Made by a program: the position numbers and the translations under genes. From Linnemannia schmuckeri (Eukaryota > Mortierellomycota > Mortierellomycetes > Mortierellales > Mortierellaceae), in the NCBI GenBank assembly GCA_029449235.1, contig JANATG010000003.1, positions 2,170,001 through 2,234,000 of the forward strand: a stretch of 64,000 bases of DNA, written 5' to 3'. Below, one piece after another: positions 1-12,482 of this stretch. The notes under the pieces are model-generated. The model did not search any database. It was not told the DNA's origin and was given only the letters and a program-made list of their open reading frames with translations. Within the stretch, counting starts at the first letter, position 1. Each line of letters starts with the position of its first letter.

Positions 1-38
1 CTTTTATGAAAAATATGCAAAATATGATTGTCGACAAT

Positions 39-2692
39 TTAAAAGATAGCCTCGCCCTCTTGAGTGTCCCACATGTGGCGGTAGATGCCATCCTTCTTGA
101 GAAGCTGGTCATGGCGGCCACGCTCGGCGATTTGTCCCTCCTTGAGGACAATAATCTCGTCTACATGAGGGAAAAAAGAGGAGACTATTAATATGATTTG
201 CAAAAAAAAAAAAAAATTCAATGCGATGACAAGATATAATTACAAAAATGGAAAGGATGCATTACCTGCGTCGGCAATGGTTCTCAAGCGATGGGCAATA
301 AAGATACTAGTGCCTCCCTTTTCATGCAGGACGGACCGGATGTTGGACAACAAACTTTGCTCGGTATGGGTGTCAAGGGCCGAGGTGGCCTCGTCAAAAA
401 ACATAATAGGCGAGTTCTTGAGAATGGCTCGCGACAGGGCCACGCGCTGCTTCTCACCACCAGAGAGCATTAATCCGCGCTCTCCAACCTTGGTCTCGTA
501 CTGGTCAGGCAGCTTCATGATGGCGTCGTGAATTTGAGCCTTCTTGGCAGCCTGGATAACCTCCTCGTCCGTGGCCGTCACGCGTCCATAGTGAATATTG
601 CTCTTGATGGTCGTGTTGAACAAGGCAGTCTCCTGAGGGACAACGCCAATCTGGGACCGTAAACTGTCCAACTTGACGTCGCGAATGTTTTGGTTATCGA
701 TGTACACATTACCAGACTGAGGGTCGTAGAAGCGGAACAAGAGACGCAAAAGTGTCGACTTGCCGCATCCAGAGGGTCCAACAATGGCTACCTTCTTGCC
801 CGCAGGAACTACAAAGCTGATACCCTTCAGAATAGGACGATCCGGGTGGTATCCAAAGACAACGTCTTCGAAACGCAGCTCTCCGCCCTTGGCAGCCAGC
901 TTCAAGATGGGCGCATCAGGCTTGTCCTCGACCTTGACATGGACTGCTTGGAGGTTGAACATGGCCTCCATGTCGATTAACGCTTGACGGAGCTCACGGT
1001 AGACAGATCCCAAAAAGTTCAAAGGCAACGACAACTGGAAGACGAGCTGGTTGATCATAACAACATCTCCGACAGTCATCGTTCCTGAAAGGACTCCCTG
1101 CGCTGCGAGGTACATCATGGCCGTCAAACTGGTGGAGAAAATCACGTTCTGTCCTGCGTTCAAAAAGGCAAGACTAGAGGCAATCTTCAATGACGAAGTC
1201 TCGTACTTGGCCAGCGCGTTGTCGTACTGCTTGAGCTCAAACTTTTCGTTATTGAAGTACTATAACATTTTAAAAGGTACGGATAGAAAAAAATCAGTAC
1301 TCTCACTTCATTCACATAGCGGGACAGCGACGATCTCAGAATGGCAAAATTGCGAATGGAACCATACCTTAACAGATTCAAAGTTGATAAGGGACTCTAC
1401 TGCGACGGTAGCGGCCTGATTGTCGGCAGCGTTGGCCTGCTTCCTGAACTTTGTCCTCCAGGCAGTCGTCTGAACAGTGAACCAAGCATAGGCAGCCATG
1501 GTCGCGGCGGTGACAGCGGCAAAGGAGGGTCCAAACTGATACGTCAAAATACTGCACACCATGGTGATTTCGAGGGCTGTAGGCAAAAGATGGAAGACCA
1601 TAGACGAGAGAAGGAAACTGATGCCTCTGTTTGTTGTTGCGCGAGTTCAGATGGCATGGATATAGAGATGGCCTGATGTTAATAACTTTCCGCAGAATGC
1701 ATAGTACACCAGCATAATAACCTAATAGACAAAAAAAACCCGTACTTTGTTCCACGATCAATGGCACGGCTCAGTCCTCCAGTTTGCTTGGTCAGGTGGA
1801 AAGACATGTCCAGACGGTGCAGATGTTCAAAAACATTGGCAGAGACGCGACGGATGGCCTTTTGGGCAACAGCAGCAAAAACAGCGTTACGAAGTTCGCC
1901 AAAAATAGACGATCCAGCTCTGGCAAGACCGTCTAGGAAAGTTTGGGATAGGAATAAATTAGCCCAGAGATTTTTGTTATTTAGGAGTAGTCAACATCAT
2001 TACTATCAACTGAGCGATCATACCCTCTGGCCTCTTTTTCATCTTCTCTTTATCCTGTTGCTCTTCTCTTTCCACTACTTTTTTTCCCTCCCATTAACTT
2101 CCTTCACATTCTCATTAGAGCATTCGGCAAAGTATAGCTTACATCCAAGAATAACGGCTCCGACAACACCGACGACAGTCGACTCAACAGGAAACTCGAC
2201 ATTCAGCTTATCGATGATATCCTTGAAGAAGAAGGGCACTTGAACGTTCAATATTTTGCCCAAGACCAATAACCCCAGTGCAACAACAACACGAATCTTG
2301 ACTCCGCGGTCATTCTTGGGCCAAATGTAGCTCGAGAGATCCTTGAAGATTTTCCAATCCAGCTGATTTTGATCCGCATTTGAAGTCCTTTCAGCAGCAG
2401 CCTTGACAGCGGGTGATATTCCTGAAGCTGCGGCCTGTTGAGTAAGAGGTATCTTGGCAGCTTGAGGAGCTCCTCCTCCAGCTGCTGTTGTTGGTCCAGA
2501 TCCTGGTTTGGGAGATGCTCCTGCTCCTGACGCGGAGCTTCCTTTGTTGATGCCAGATGGCGTCTCGTTGATGTTCTTCAGGCGAGGCACTGTGGGTTGG
2601 GTAAAGAAGCGCTTGTGGGAGGTACTGAACGTCGTATCCCTAAGAAACCGATTTACATTCCTTGCAGAAGATGACTACTTGACAAGGCGGGC

Positions 2693-2725
<33 letters not shown>

Positions 2726-3064
2726 CAGGGAGAAATATGCAGCAATGGGCATTAGCCATGCATCGATCCTTGTTGTTTCCTTCGTTTACGTATGTCTCAT
2801 TGTACACATATTCGTTCGTATTTAAGGGACAACGACGAAGCTGATGATGTGAGAGCGCGTGTCCGTGTATTACGAGTATGTAAGTACCTCGAGCAATTGG
2901 CCGTGCTGAGCAAGGGTGGACTTGAAGCAGACGGAGAGCGTATGTCTAGGTTGGCGTGGAATCGCCGTTGTCTGGAAGCTGTTGTTGGCGGGGACAGCGA
3001 GGGTCGAGGCGAGTCTCCGTAGCGGAGCCTTAACCGCTTGGTTCCAAGCGGTGTGGCTGATCAT
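39..3064 (-). CDS. ATM1: Mitochondrial ABC half-transporter, ATM1 type (6 exons)
   Basis: Exports a glutathione/sulfur compound from the mitochondrial matrix for cytosolic Fe-S protein assembly (family knowledge). Exons on the minus strand: 2888-3064, 2143-2674, 1746-1932, 1368-1626, 266-1259 and 39-160. All junctions are GT..AG and phases agree, giving 756 aa. The start at 3064 opens an Arg/Ser-rich, acid-poor N-terminus that fits a mitochondrial presequence. The half-transporter order is visible: membrane domain, then one nucleotide-binding domain with Walker A GPSGCGKST near residue 546, Q-loop Gln near 594, signature LSGGEKQR near 650, Walker B FFDEA near 672 and an H-loop His near 709. 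The acceptor of intron 1 lies just past a long T run (A on the plus strand at 2697-2723). The exon 1/2 junction is the least certain, because this part of the family is poorly conserved. Confidence 0.93.
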
Positions 3065-6000
3065 CGAAAGAGGGTTCCTGTTTCGGGTGTCCTTATTGGA
3101 GCCAGGGGAGTGTGTGATTGAGCGAGGAAAAGAAGCAAAGTGGAGGAAAGAGAGGATGCAGCTAGACACCGGGTGGATGTGGTGATGAGGGGTTGAGCGG
3201 GGAGGAATGATTAGAAGAGAATGAATTGTGCAGTGATGAGTTCGTTGGTGTTATTTTTGAAACCCGCTTTGTACGAATAAAGTGCGGATCGATCAATTTC
3301 CCACATGTGCGCACAGTGTTTGCAAGCCATTCATAAAATGGCGCTATTGAAACAGTCACTCACACAAAATTCAATGGGGGAGTGAAGGAGAGCGGCGGTT
3401 TACAAAATCGCGCTTTGATTGACACACGGAAAGGACAGACAGAAATGATTGAGAGACAGGCTGCGCACATCAACTGGGGCCAGTTGTTTGTTGTTGTTGT
3501 TAAGCTCACCGTGAGCGAATGTTGACAACGGATATCTCTATTTGGGAAGGAAACATAATCGCCTTTTACTTCTTTTGAACACCAGAAGAAAATGCAGATC
3601 TGATAAGAGGGAAACCAGTGGGGTTGAAATAAGGCCATGGTTTGTGGTGATCTTATTTTCTATTATTGATATTGTTCTCCGATGACGATCATAATCGATC
3701 AACGGGATCCATGTTTTGTAACAGATATGGGCTCGCCTAGGACGGCTAGGGCTCTTGTTAACTGTAGGTCGCGTTTGATCAGTGGCCAATCATAAACAAT
3801 ACTGAACCCGATCCATCAAACGCATTGTAAATTGCTTCCAAAAAAATGAAAAACGCGACAACTCGTGTCTCAGTCTCATATCTGTAGCATGTACATATCG
3901 AAGTACAGGCCGCTTATTTGTGGCCAGGTGAAAGGCACGAGGCTAAAGGAGTGATCGTATTCGAGGGAAATTACATCAATCACTACGCACGAAGAGACGT
4001 GGTCGACAATGAAATGCAAAAAGGGAGCATCGTCGTAGCAGTAGCCAACCGAAGAAGGGAGGGAGAGGGAGGTCGAGGTGAAAAAAGGACCAAAATGAGA
4101 CACATAGAGCGAAAGAGACAAAAAAAAAAGGGATATAGAGATGGCTGTGCTGACAATCGCTCTTTTGCTCCTCTTTGAATATTCATGCAGCCGAGAACGT
4201 ACCTAAACAGGACACAATTTTATTATCTACGCGACCCTCTCGCGAATTACGCTCGAGGCTTTAGTAGTCTTTGAAAACTATCGGTTGCTGTCTCTTATCG
4301 TTTTGGACAAAAGAAGGACATTCCAATGCATTCCAACCTCAAATCATTAGCAAAGATTAAAAAGAAAGAAAGGGAACAAAGACAAATGAGAAACAATGCT
4401 TGTTTACAAATCACACATCCACACCTCTTTCCGTTTCTGTGTCTCCCTCTCTCCCTTCTTTGTAGAAAAGAAGTACTCCCTTTCTCTCTGTTTTCCTCTC
4501 ATTCTTTTTTTCATTTTCTTTGGATCCCCTTCCTGTGGTCCTGGAAACCATGGACTAAAGAGTGGACTCGCCTGAGCTTGACCTCGACCCTACTGCCTTT
4601 TATCATTTTTTTTTACCTTTCCTGCTATAATTTCCCATGTAGTCATACTGTTGATGAACCCCTGTCAAGTCTGTTGAAATTGAAATAAAGTGTTTCTTTA
4701 ACGGCCGGCCGGTTTTTTATTGTCGTGTTATTTGATGTAGTGGATGGACCAACTAATAGTATGGCATGGATGACATGACATAGGGAAGCAGCAAGGCATT
4801 ATATAGCGGAGCCTCCAAGTGATATAAAATTACAGGGAAGACGTCTGGGCAAGAAAAGGGGTTATGTATAAATTAGCATCGAGGTATTTTGCGATACTTT
4901 GTATTTTAAACGAGGCTGCGTATATGTGCGCGTTGATGCTTGAATCTGGAGACTGTACGGACATGCACAATCTCATTGCAACAATTAGCGACGAGTGGAG
5001 ATTAGCAAAAATAATTTGCTTTGTGCACAACGCACGGAGAAAAGCACAAGAGAAAGGATTTAACAACAACAACAATGACATCAGCCTTCGCCAGTTCGTG
5101 GTTGCTTCTGCATGGCCGCAATACTTTGTGTTCTTCATAGTGTGGCAATATGATTATGTACAGTACAATTCAGAGTAAATTCATCCGTACCGTGTCTTGT
5201 CCACCCTCAACCCTTCCAGAGTCAGTCACCTCCGCCTACTACGCCTCTCTTGCTATCTCTACCTTAGAGTTATTTGTCTTCCCATTGCGTCTATGCTTGT
5301 ACACTTGCTCTGTGAGTCGGGGTAAGTGTATGTTTGTCTCTATCGCGTACTCTCTCTCAAACTTGCTTGTCGCTGCACCCCTTCTTCCCTACGTTTCCCT
5401 TGCCTTTCCCATTTGGTCTCTTGTCCTCCCACTCTCTTCTCTCCCTGCCTCTCACTTTCTCTCTCTCTCCCCCTTTCCCTCTCCCTCCATTTTCCCCGCT
5501 CTCCCCTTGGACAATCCTTTATGCTCTCGACATGAACATGAAGACTTCTCTCCCCTTTCCTCCATCAGTCCCATCCACTCATCCCACTCACCCACCTAAC
5601 TCACTCCTTGTTTCTCGAGACTGAGGAGACAGACACACACAAACAATAATCATACATAAAAGCCCTACTAAGGTTTTGCATGGACACTCTACACCACTGC
5701 TTTTAATGTTCTCTTGTTGCTCACTTTGTCTATGTATCTACCCTCCCTTTCACTCTTGCGCACTTTTCTCCCTTCTTTTCTATTCCCCCTTCTCCTACAA
5801 GAGACTATGGGTCCCCTTCTTTTCTTATTTCTTCAAAGTGGTTCAGTCATTCAAATGGGTTTTTTTTGTGACCCACTGAATTCGCCAAAAGATCACGCCG
5901 TGATACACTCCTTACCAGAGTGGACGACAGAGGATGAGGATGAGAACTCTATTCTGTGTCCAGCATCCGTTTGTCGTCCGTCTAGTGAAAAGGTCATCAT

Positions 6001-7815
6001 TGTCATCGCTGAGTGCAATGGTCAAGGCACTCTTATTCTTAATATATTATTCAAATTGAATATACAAAAACCATAAATGTTCTTCCGTTTAGCCACATCC
6101 GCCCAGGAAAGGTGTGGCACCCCACCTCGAAAGGGGATAATCTCCTTCTTGCCACCTTTTTTTTCTTCTTCCCTGCAAAAGGCAAGAAAGAGAGGACTCA
6201 AGGGGGGGGGGGGGGGGGGGGGGGGAGGGAAAGAGAACGAGGGGGAAAGGAGAAGATCGCAAGAGGGAGAGAGAGAATTGTGAACGAGAGAAGAGGAGGA
6301 GCGATTTGGACGAGGGGGTTGGTTACAATGCACGCTAGGTCAGTCCCAGGAGACGATAAAGGGCGGAAAAAAAAAGTTTTTGTTATTTTGTTGCCGTTGT
6401 CGTAAAGAAAAAAAAAAGCTGTTGCTACCGGTGTCTGGACTGGGCTGTTCTAAATGAGCAAGAGTACGCGTATGATTGGATTCCCTGTCTGGCTTGTCAG
6501 TTCAATGGGTCATCATCTTGATTAAAGAAGACCTTGGTGGTGATGGTGGTCCTGGTGGTTATTTGTTGGTGCGTATTTCTGCGCGCACTGATGGTTCGCG
6601 GTGGTCATAATCCATCTTAAAGAATAGGAGAGAGAGAGAGAGATGAAGAAAGGTTGATGACACTCGCTTAAAAGATGGCGACGGGGGTGAGTGAGTTCCT
6701 GTTATGATGAGGACCATCAGAAGAGAAGGAGGACCAAAGGAGGACCGCATTAGATCGAACGAATGGATCCATGGAACACACATACACACAGACGTACCAT
6801 TCGTTTCCTTCCTTCATTTCCTTCCTTTCTTTTCCTTCCTTTCTTCACATTCTTTTCGTTCTTCTTTTCGTTCCTTTCATCCGTTCATTTTCTATTCATT
6901 TTGTCATTTCATCGATAGCCTTCTCTCTTCCTTTTTCTCTCCTCTTTACTCTTCTTTTCTGTTCATCCCACCTTTCGGTGTTGCTTTTTTTCTCTGTTCA
7001 TTATTCTCTCAATTCGCGAGTCCCCCTTTTTTATCATCATTGGCTTCTTCCTTCTCCTTTGTGGTCAACGTCGTCGTTCTCGTTTTTCATCACTTTTTTT
7101 TTTCTTGTTTGTCTTCTCTCCTCTCCTCTCCTCTTTTCTCATCCTCATCTTCTTACTTTACTCCTCGCTCTTCTATCAATCATATCTTCTTCTCTTCTAT
7201 TGTCCTTCATTCTTTTCCTTTTCTATCCCTCGTTATCTCTCTCTTCCCTTTGTAATCCTCTCCTTCTCTACACCCGATCCTCTTCTCCCCTCTCTTTTCT
7301 CATCTTCTTATACTCCCTCACCCCCACTCGTCCCATCATCCTCCTTTCCCACCTTCTCGACCACTCACCCCTCCCACCACACATCCTCTTTTTTTCTGTC
7401 TCTGACTATTTTTTGTCCTTGTCGGTCATTTGGTTTTCTTCTTCATCATCATCCTTGCAGACAGCTATTGATTACGAGTGTCCACAACAAAGGGAAAATC
7501 CTTATTATTTACTGCCCTTTTTTATATGTTATAGTTGAGGCGAGGGAGCCAGCCCTTTTCTTTCCATTTTTCCTTTTTTCTTTTGTTCGTCATCCTTTGT
7601 CCTTCACTCTCAAATCTATCGTCCCTCTTCATATCTCGTTCATTGTCCCTTCCGCTTTCTTTTCTTTCTTAAACTTTTTGTCCAATATCTACTTCCTCTT
7701 CCTCGCATATTTTTTCTTATTCTACGATATTGGTATTACTGTTTCGATTGCTGTGTTGTGTTCAATCTCTTTCCTATATACTTCCCAGCCTTCAGCCTAG
7801 ATTCAGCTTCAACAA
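3065..7815. other. Long spacer upstream of ATM1 and of the TEA factor
   Basis: Divergent intergenic region of about 4.75 kb between ATM1 (minus) and the TEA factor (plus). The part nearest ATM1 has mixed composition. From about 4400, and strongly from 6790 to 7800, the plus strand is C/T-rich. The open frames there are Ser/Phe/Leu-rich and overlap in several frames, as expected of low-complexity DNA. A (G)24 tract lies at 6202-6225. A 104-codon open frame at 4864-5178 has less biased composition, but I recognise nothing in it. Part of the C/T-rich stretch is probably the promoter and 5' leader of the TEA gene. Confidence 0.6.
6202..6225 (+). repeat. Uninterrupted (G)24 tract
   Basis: Twenty-four consecutive G bases on the plus strand, followed by G/A-rich sequence to about 6300. 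Such a run can form G-quadruplex structures. Its exact length may be a sequencing or assembly estimate. Confidence 0.9.
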
Positions 7816-10572
7816 ATGGATAGCATATTTGCACCAATATATCCTGACCACCCAGGCAACATGTTCCACCCATTTGACCTCCCTCCTTCGACGTTCTCTG
7901 CCTCTTTTCCCTCTACAACACCGTCTTCCATGGAACCCAGCAATCCTTCCGACTCGGATCCCTTTCAAACACCCTCACCTGTTCAGTTAATGCCATCACC
8001 TCTGGATCTTACTGTCAATGACAATGACGCCCTCCATCAACAAGTTTTCGAGGCCATCCTCAGTCCAACGCATCTCAGTCCAACTCCTTCCACCACAACA
8101 TCTACTTCTGAATCCCTCTTCACTCAAGCTCTTTCCCAGCCCTCATCCCTCTTTGACGCGTTACCCTCTTCGGACCTTGTCAGTGACTTGACGATGCTCG
8201 ATGTGACGGCTGAGCCCACTGTTGTCTCAGACGCGACTACGACGCGTCCTGATACAGCAATGACTGATAGGGAACGTGTCACACCTGCTACTAGTGAAAA
8301 GAAGATTTTATTTGCATCAAAGCCCAACATGACCAAGCGCCACAGTGTCAGTCACCAGGCACACCTACCACCGCTTGTTACTCACCAACATCGTACCCCG
8401 CCACCCTTTGTGTCTCCCTTGCTTCAGCAACACCATTCCCATCCTCTTCACCAGCAACAACTATTTCAGCAACAGCAACAGGATCAGGAACTTTCAGCGC
8501 ACCCCTCATTCTCACACTCACATAGCCATCACCATCACCATCACCAGCATAAGGCTGGCTCGCTGGACTTGTCAAGAACAGGACTCGAGCAGTTCTTCCA
8601 ACAACAACAGCAACAGCCACGACCACAGCGTCCTCCACAATCACGAAATGGCATGGCGGCACATGGTCACTTAGCAACAGAAGGGCTTATCAACCTACCA
8701 ATGCAAGAAATTTCTAGCCTAGCTACCATTCTCGCCTCTCCAACACAACTTCCTACCAAGAAACAGTTTGAGCACGATCAGTTGCTAATAGAAGAACCTC
8801 CACAAGCTTCGCAACTGCAGCAACAAGAGTCTTCATCAGATCAGGACCAGCTGTTTCCCCTACGGCACTTGTCTCTTCATTCCAATGGCGGTTTGACCCT
8901 TGGTTCCGGTGGACCTCAGCGAACACAGTCTAATTTGAAACGCCGCCTGACCAAGGATAAACTTAGCAAACATGATCGCGAGGAAGTCTGGCCTCCAGAT
9001 GTCGAGACCGTGTTCTATGAAGGTAGCCTTTAACGACACGACTGTTTACATCACTTTACGAAAACTCGTTTCGTCCTGTATTCTTATTCAATTTTTACTT
9101 TTTGCACTCTTCATTTCGCCATTGTAGCATTGGAGGTTATCCCTAAACTCGGACGTCGCAAGGTTCTTGTTGATGGCAAACCATGTGGCCGCAACGAGCT
9201 CATTGCTGACTATATCTTTAAGCGTACCAATAAGGTTCGCACTCGCAAGCAAGTCTCTTCCCACATCCAAGTCCTCAAGAATACACGCAAGAGCGACACT
9301 GCTTGTAAGTCAACACACATTCCTCTTTGGTTTACTTCTTTTGGGACATTGCGGAGAAAATTATTGTACTTATCAAAACTCTCTCGACGTCATTTATTGC
9401 CAATAGTCATGAAGCTGCTGATGGATAGTGGAGATGGCGAGGACGATTTAACGATTGATGTCACTGCAGCCGGTTACTTTTCATCGTGCGAGAGCCCCGA
9501 GGCGTCCCCAACATCGCCTACAGCACCGATCGGATCAAGTCTCTCGGACCAACGGCGCAGCTCGGTGACGGCTATCCCGTCCTTTGGCTTCAATCGCCAG
9601 CCGCTTCCTCTGAGCTCTCCATGTCAGACACGTCCTAAAAAGCATCACCATACCCACAGCTTGTCGTCCATCTTTTCCGAGGCTTTCACAAGTCCATTCG
9701 TTCCTCCACCTAACCGTCACCGAAGCTCTAACCACTCTGTCTACCAGCAATGTGGCGGTACTCCAGACTCGGCCGTGTCGCTCTCCAACGACATACAGTG
9801 GAAGAGCAGCCCAACGACCTTCACATCTGGGTCTGGGTCGGAGGATGGCACGTCTGACACATCCGCGATAGGGGCCGTTACTTGCAGCACGTTTGGTCGG
9901 GAGGATTCGGTGATGGGAGATATGATGGCTGAGATCTCGTATCCTTTCTGGCCAAGCGTCTTTGGGCTATTTACAGAGTACATCTCAGACATGACCCCGG
10001 CCGTGCCGCAGATGCACTCCCTGGCGCGGTCGCGTGATCTTGGTCAGCAGTCTTTTGGTAGTATCAACGTCCACCAGCTGCCCCAGGAAAAGTTTCCGAC
10101 CCTTTACGACCTCTACCAAAAGACTATGTGCACGTTTTTGTTCTTCAAGATCAAGCTGGACCTGAACCTGAGTCTGAACGGCGTCTTTGGCAACACGTCG
10201 CTGTTTGATTCGACGGAAGGTCGACTGGTCGAATGCACTACCTCTATTTATTCCTTTGAGAGCAAGGTTCTCGAGGCCAAGGAGCTCAAGCAAGCCGCCG
10301 TGGTCGACAATAAGTTCGTCTACAACTTTGAGTTTGTCAACCAGTTCTTTGATGCCTTTCTCAATGGTATCCGTGGGCTGACGACCTGGGGCGAGATCGA
10401 CATTGCGCTCACCAACCTCTCGGTCGTCCAGGTCTTTGAAGACAAAGACACTCGGTTCGAGAATCCCGCGCCACTTCTCGTCATGGCCTTTGACTTTGAG
10501 CGCGGACAAGGCGATGTTGAGGCATATTTTATCGCCGATGGATCAGACATGTTGGAATCCCTTGTTTGTTAG
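7816..10572 (+). CDS. TEA/ATTS-domain transcription factor (TEC1/AbaA type, 3 exons)
   Basis: Nuclear DNA-binding protein of the TEA/ATTS family, whose fungal members (Tec1, AbaA) control filamentation and conidiation. Exons are 7816-9022, 9128-9304 and 9407-10572. Both introns are GT..AG (105 and 102 nt), both in phase 1, giving 849 aa. The TEA domain spans about residues 386-456, across the first intron, and includes VWPPDVE, the basic GRRK stretch, GRNELIADYI and the recognition-helix segment RTRKQVSSHIQVLK. The N-terminal 380 residues are Ser/Pro/Thr-rich with Gln runs and a His run near residue 240, typical of activation regions. The C-terminal third is ordered and resembles the fungal TEA C-terminal domain. 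A long pyrimidine-rich leader precedes the ATG. It converges on HIS1, 393 bp away. Orthology to TEC1 versus abaA cannot be settled from sequence alone. Confidence 0.93.
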
Positions 10573-10965
10573 CTCTCGTTGTCTCTTTTGTTTCATTTTT
10601 CTTTTTTCGTTCTTTGCCACCTCCTTGTACCATACTAAGTGTGTCTACCCGTAGCTCTCATCTCATAAATATCTTCCACTGAATCTTAGCTGGTGTTCAA
10701 CTTTCTTGATTTTGAATTCTAATGCTTCTTGTGCATAAATCAAATCATTGATCCACAACTAATCGCCTCTCGTTTTTTGTTGAAAAAAAAATACAGAAGC
10801 ACTCTGTAAGGTTCATTTGTATCCTTTCCTATTTCTCTCGCGCTTTCTTTCCTCCCAGCCCATCTAAAGCAAACAGATCAACTCGTAAGCAACAACGATG
10901 AGATGCAATAAGAGCATGGTCTAGGTTTTATTTACTTTCAATGAAGTGCCACGTGTATGTTGCAT
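10573..10965. other. Convergent 3' spacer between the TEA factor and HIS1
   Basis: A 393-bp gap between two stop codons facing each other. It is A/T-rich with short T and A runs and must hold both transcript ends. No open frame of interest was seen. Confidence 0.6.
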
Positions 10966-12482
10966 TTACACGCGACAATTCTGGATGGCAAACAAGAGGA
11001 TATCGCAGGCACCAATGGCCTCCAAATCGTCCATGGTCTGAGCAACATTGTTCTTGAGGACCATGGAGCTGACGGCGACCCATTCTGGGTTCTCAAGAGG
11101 AGAGACCGTGGGAGCCTGACGACCGGGGGTGATGAGTGAGGCCTCCTTGAGGTGCTTGCGCTCGACGTTGTAGTTGATGTAGACGTACTTTTGGGCGGCA
11201 ATGACTCCCTTTATCCGCCCAGCAATGGTCTGAACTAAGTCAGGGTGCGATGGCTTTTTAGATGCGATGAGAACAGCCTGTGAGGAGAGGATGGTGATAA
11301 TATCGTGAAGTCCTGCAGCCTGCATCGTCTCTCCTGACTCGACCAAATCGACTATACGACGTGGATAGGAGAGTAACGGCGACGAGGGGTTAGTGTCTCG
11401 TGTCTAAATCAACTTTGGTCGTTCCTCGGTTATGTGAAAGCCAGCCAGCCCGATCTGCTCCTGATCCCTTACAGGAGTATATCCATGCATGCTCCAATGA
11501 TAGTTGTACCCATGATAATGCTGATTGTTGTTTCCCGGCTGAGCTGAGTCATCCCTGATACTTGGTGTGATCATTGTCCGATTGAGTTCCCGACAAGGGT
11601 GCAAAGGGGGAAAGATGAGAACAATACCTCTGTTACTTTTTTCTCACCTCCACATACGTACTCCATTTTTTTTTTTTTTTTTTTTTTTTCGCACACGACG
11701 TCTTTACTCTCTTGTACTCACTTCCTTCTCACTCTTTTTCACTCACCCTCACAGCTCTTTTTCATATACGCTCTACTCTTCTTTCTCCCTTCTTGCCAAT
11801 TCATGTGAATCTTACGCCTCTCGTTTCCATTTAACATTTGAGTCACTCACTCCCTCCATACTAACATACCATCTCGTCCATCTCATATAAAAAAAATAAG
11901 TAAACTAAAAAACAACAGACGAAAAAGATCAATGAAAGACTTACCGATGCCGTCGGCGAGTCCAAGAGCACAGGCGGCCTCGACAGATCCACTGACAAAA
12001 ACAAGTTCAGTCTTCTTTTGCGCGTCGGTTCCAGCAGTTCCGTTGGCAGTAGCAACCTTGGCATCGATGTCGTCAAAGAACTTTTTGGAAATGCCCTCAA
12101 AGCTGGTAGCGATTCTCTTTCCGACAAGATCATCGACAGTGGCAGCGCCACCCTTGATGGGGACTTGGACACAGAGTCTGCACTTGCCAAAGCCCAACTC
12201 AAGGATCTCTGTGATCTTGTCCTGGGCCTCAGCCTCGGCGACCATGTCCTGACCGGTGATACCGAGGTCGACGTTACCCTCCCCGACGAATTTGGCAATG
12301 TCGCCAGCGGGGAGGAAGACGAGGGCGATGGGGAGGTTCTTGACAAGGGCGATGTCGAGGCGGTTCTTGCGGTGGAACTGAATGTCGGCGCCCTCGAGGA
12401 GGGAGAGACAGGCGCTGTGGAGACGGCCCTTCTTGGGAATGGCGAAGAGGAGGCGGTCGGGGAGATCCTTGATGAGTTCCAT
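10966..12482 (-). CDS. HIS1: ATP phosphoribosyltransferase, first step of histidine synthesis (2 exons)
   Basis: Joins ATP and PRPP to give phosphoribosyl-ATP, the committed and histidine-inhibited step of histidine biosynthesis. Exons are 11945-12482 and 10966-11351, separated by a 593-nt GT..AG intron in phase 1, giving 307 aa, the usual long-form size. The start at 12482 is the first ATG in frame and gives MELIKDLPDRLLFAIPKKGRL. Visible motifs are GITGQDMVAE, the KCRLCVQVP stretch, GKRIATSFEGISKKFF and the PRPP-loop region VSGSVEAACALGLADGIG, which continues across the splice into DLVESGETM. The last roughly 75 residues form the regulatory HisG C-terminal domain. The intron is about five times longer than most in this window and carries two TGAGTCA sites. 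Another TGACTCA lies 462 bp upstream of the ATG, suggesting general amino-acid control. Confidence 0.95.
11545..11551. promoter_or_regulatory. Gcn4/CPC1-type site (TGAGTCA) in the HIS1 intron
   Basis: Perfect AP-1/Gcn4 heptamer, seen directly. Its role is inferred from the family's known control of amino-acid biosynthesis genes. Confidence 0.45.
11839..11845. promoter_or_regulatory. Second Gcn4/CPC1-type site (TGAGTCA) in the HIS1 intron
   Basis: Perfect heptamer about 100 nt inside the 5' splice site of the HIS1 intron. It forms a cluster with the sites at 11545 and 12944. Confidence 0.45.

Larger units (their letters stand above)
11352..11944 (-). other. Unusually long HIS1 intron
   Basis: A 593-nt intron, against 99-213 nt for the others in the window. 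It contains a T run near 11667-11689, a pyrimidine-rich stretch (plus strand) and two perfect Gcn4-type heptamers at 11545 and 11839. No open frame of note was seen. Confidence 0.85.

Noticed and set aside
6704..7800. Several long overlapping plus-strand open frames (up to 255 codons)
   Set aside because: They arise from C/T-rich DNA, are Ser/Phe/Leu-rich in every frame, and have no domain character.
9985..10509. 174-codon minus-strand frame with Val/Leu/Asp-rich sequence
   Set aside because: Antisense of the last exon of the TEA factor, whose sense frame has clear family similarity.
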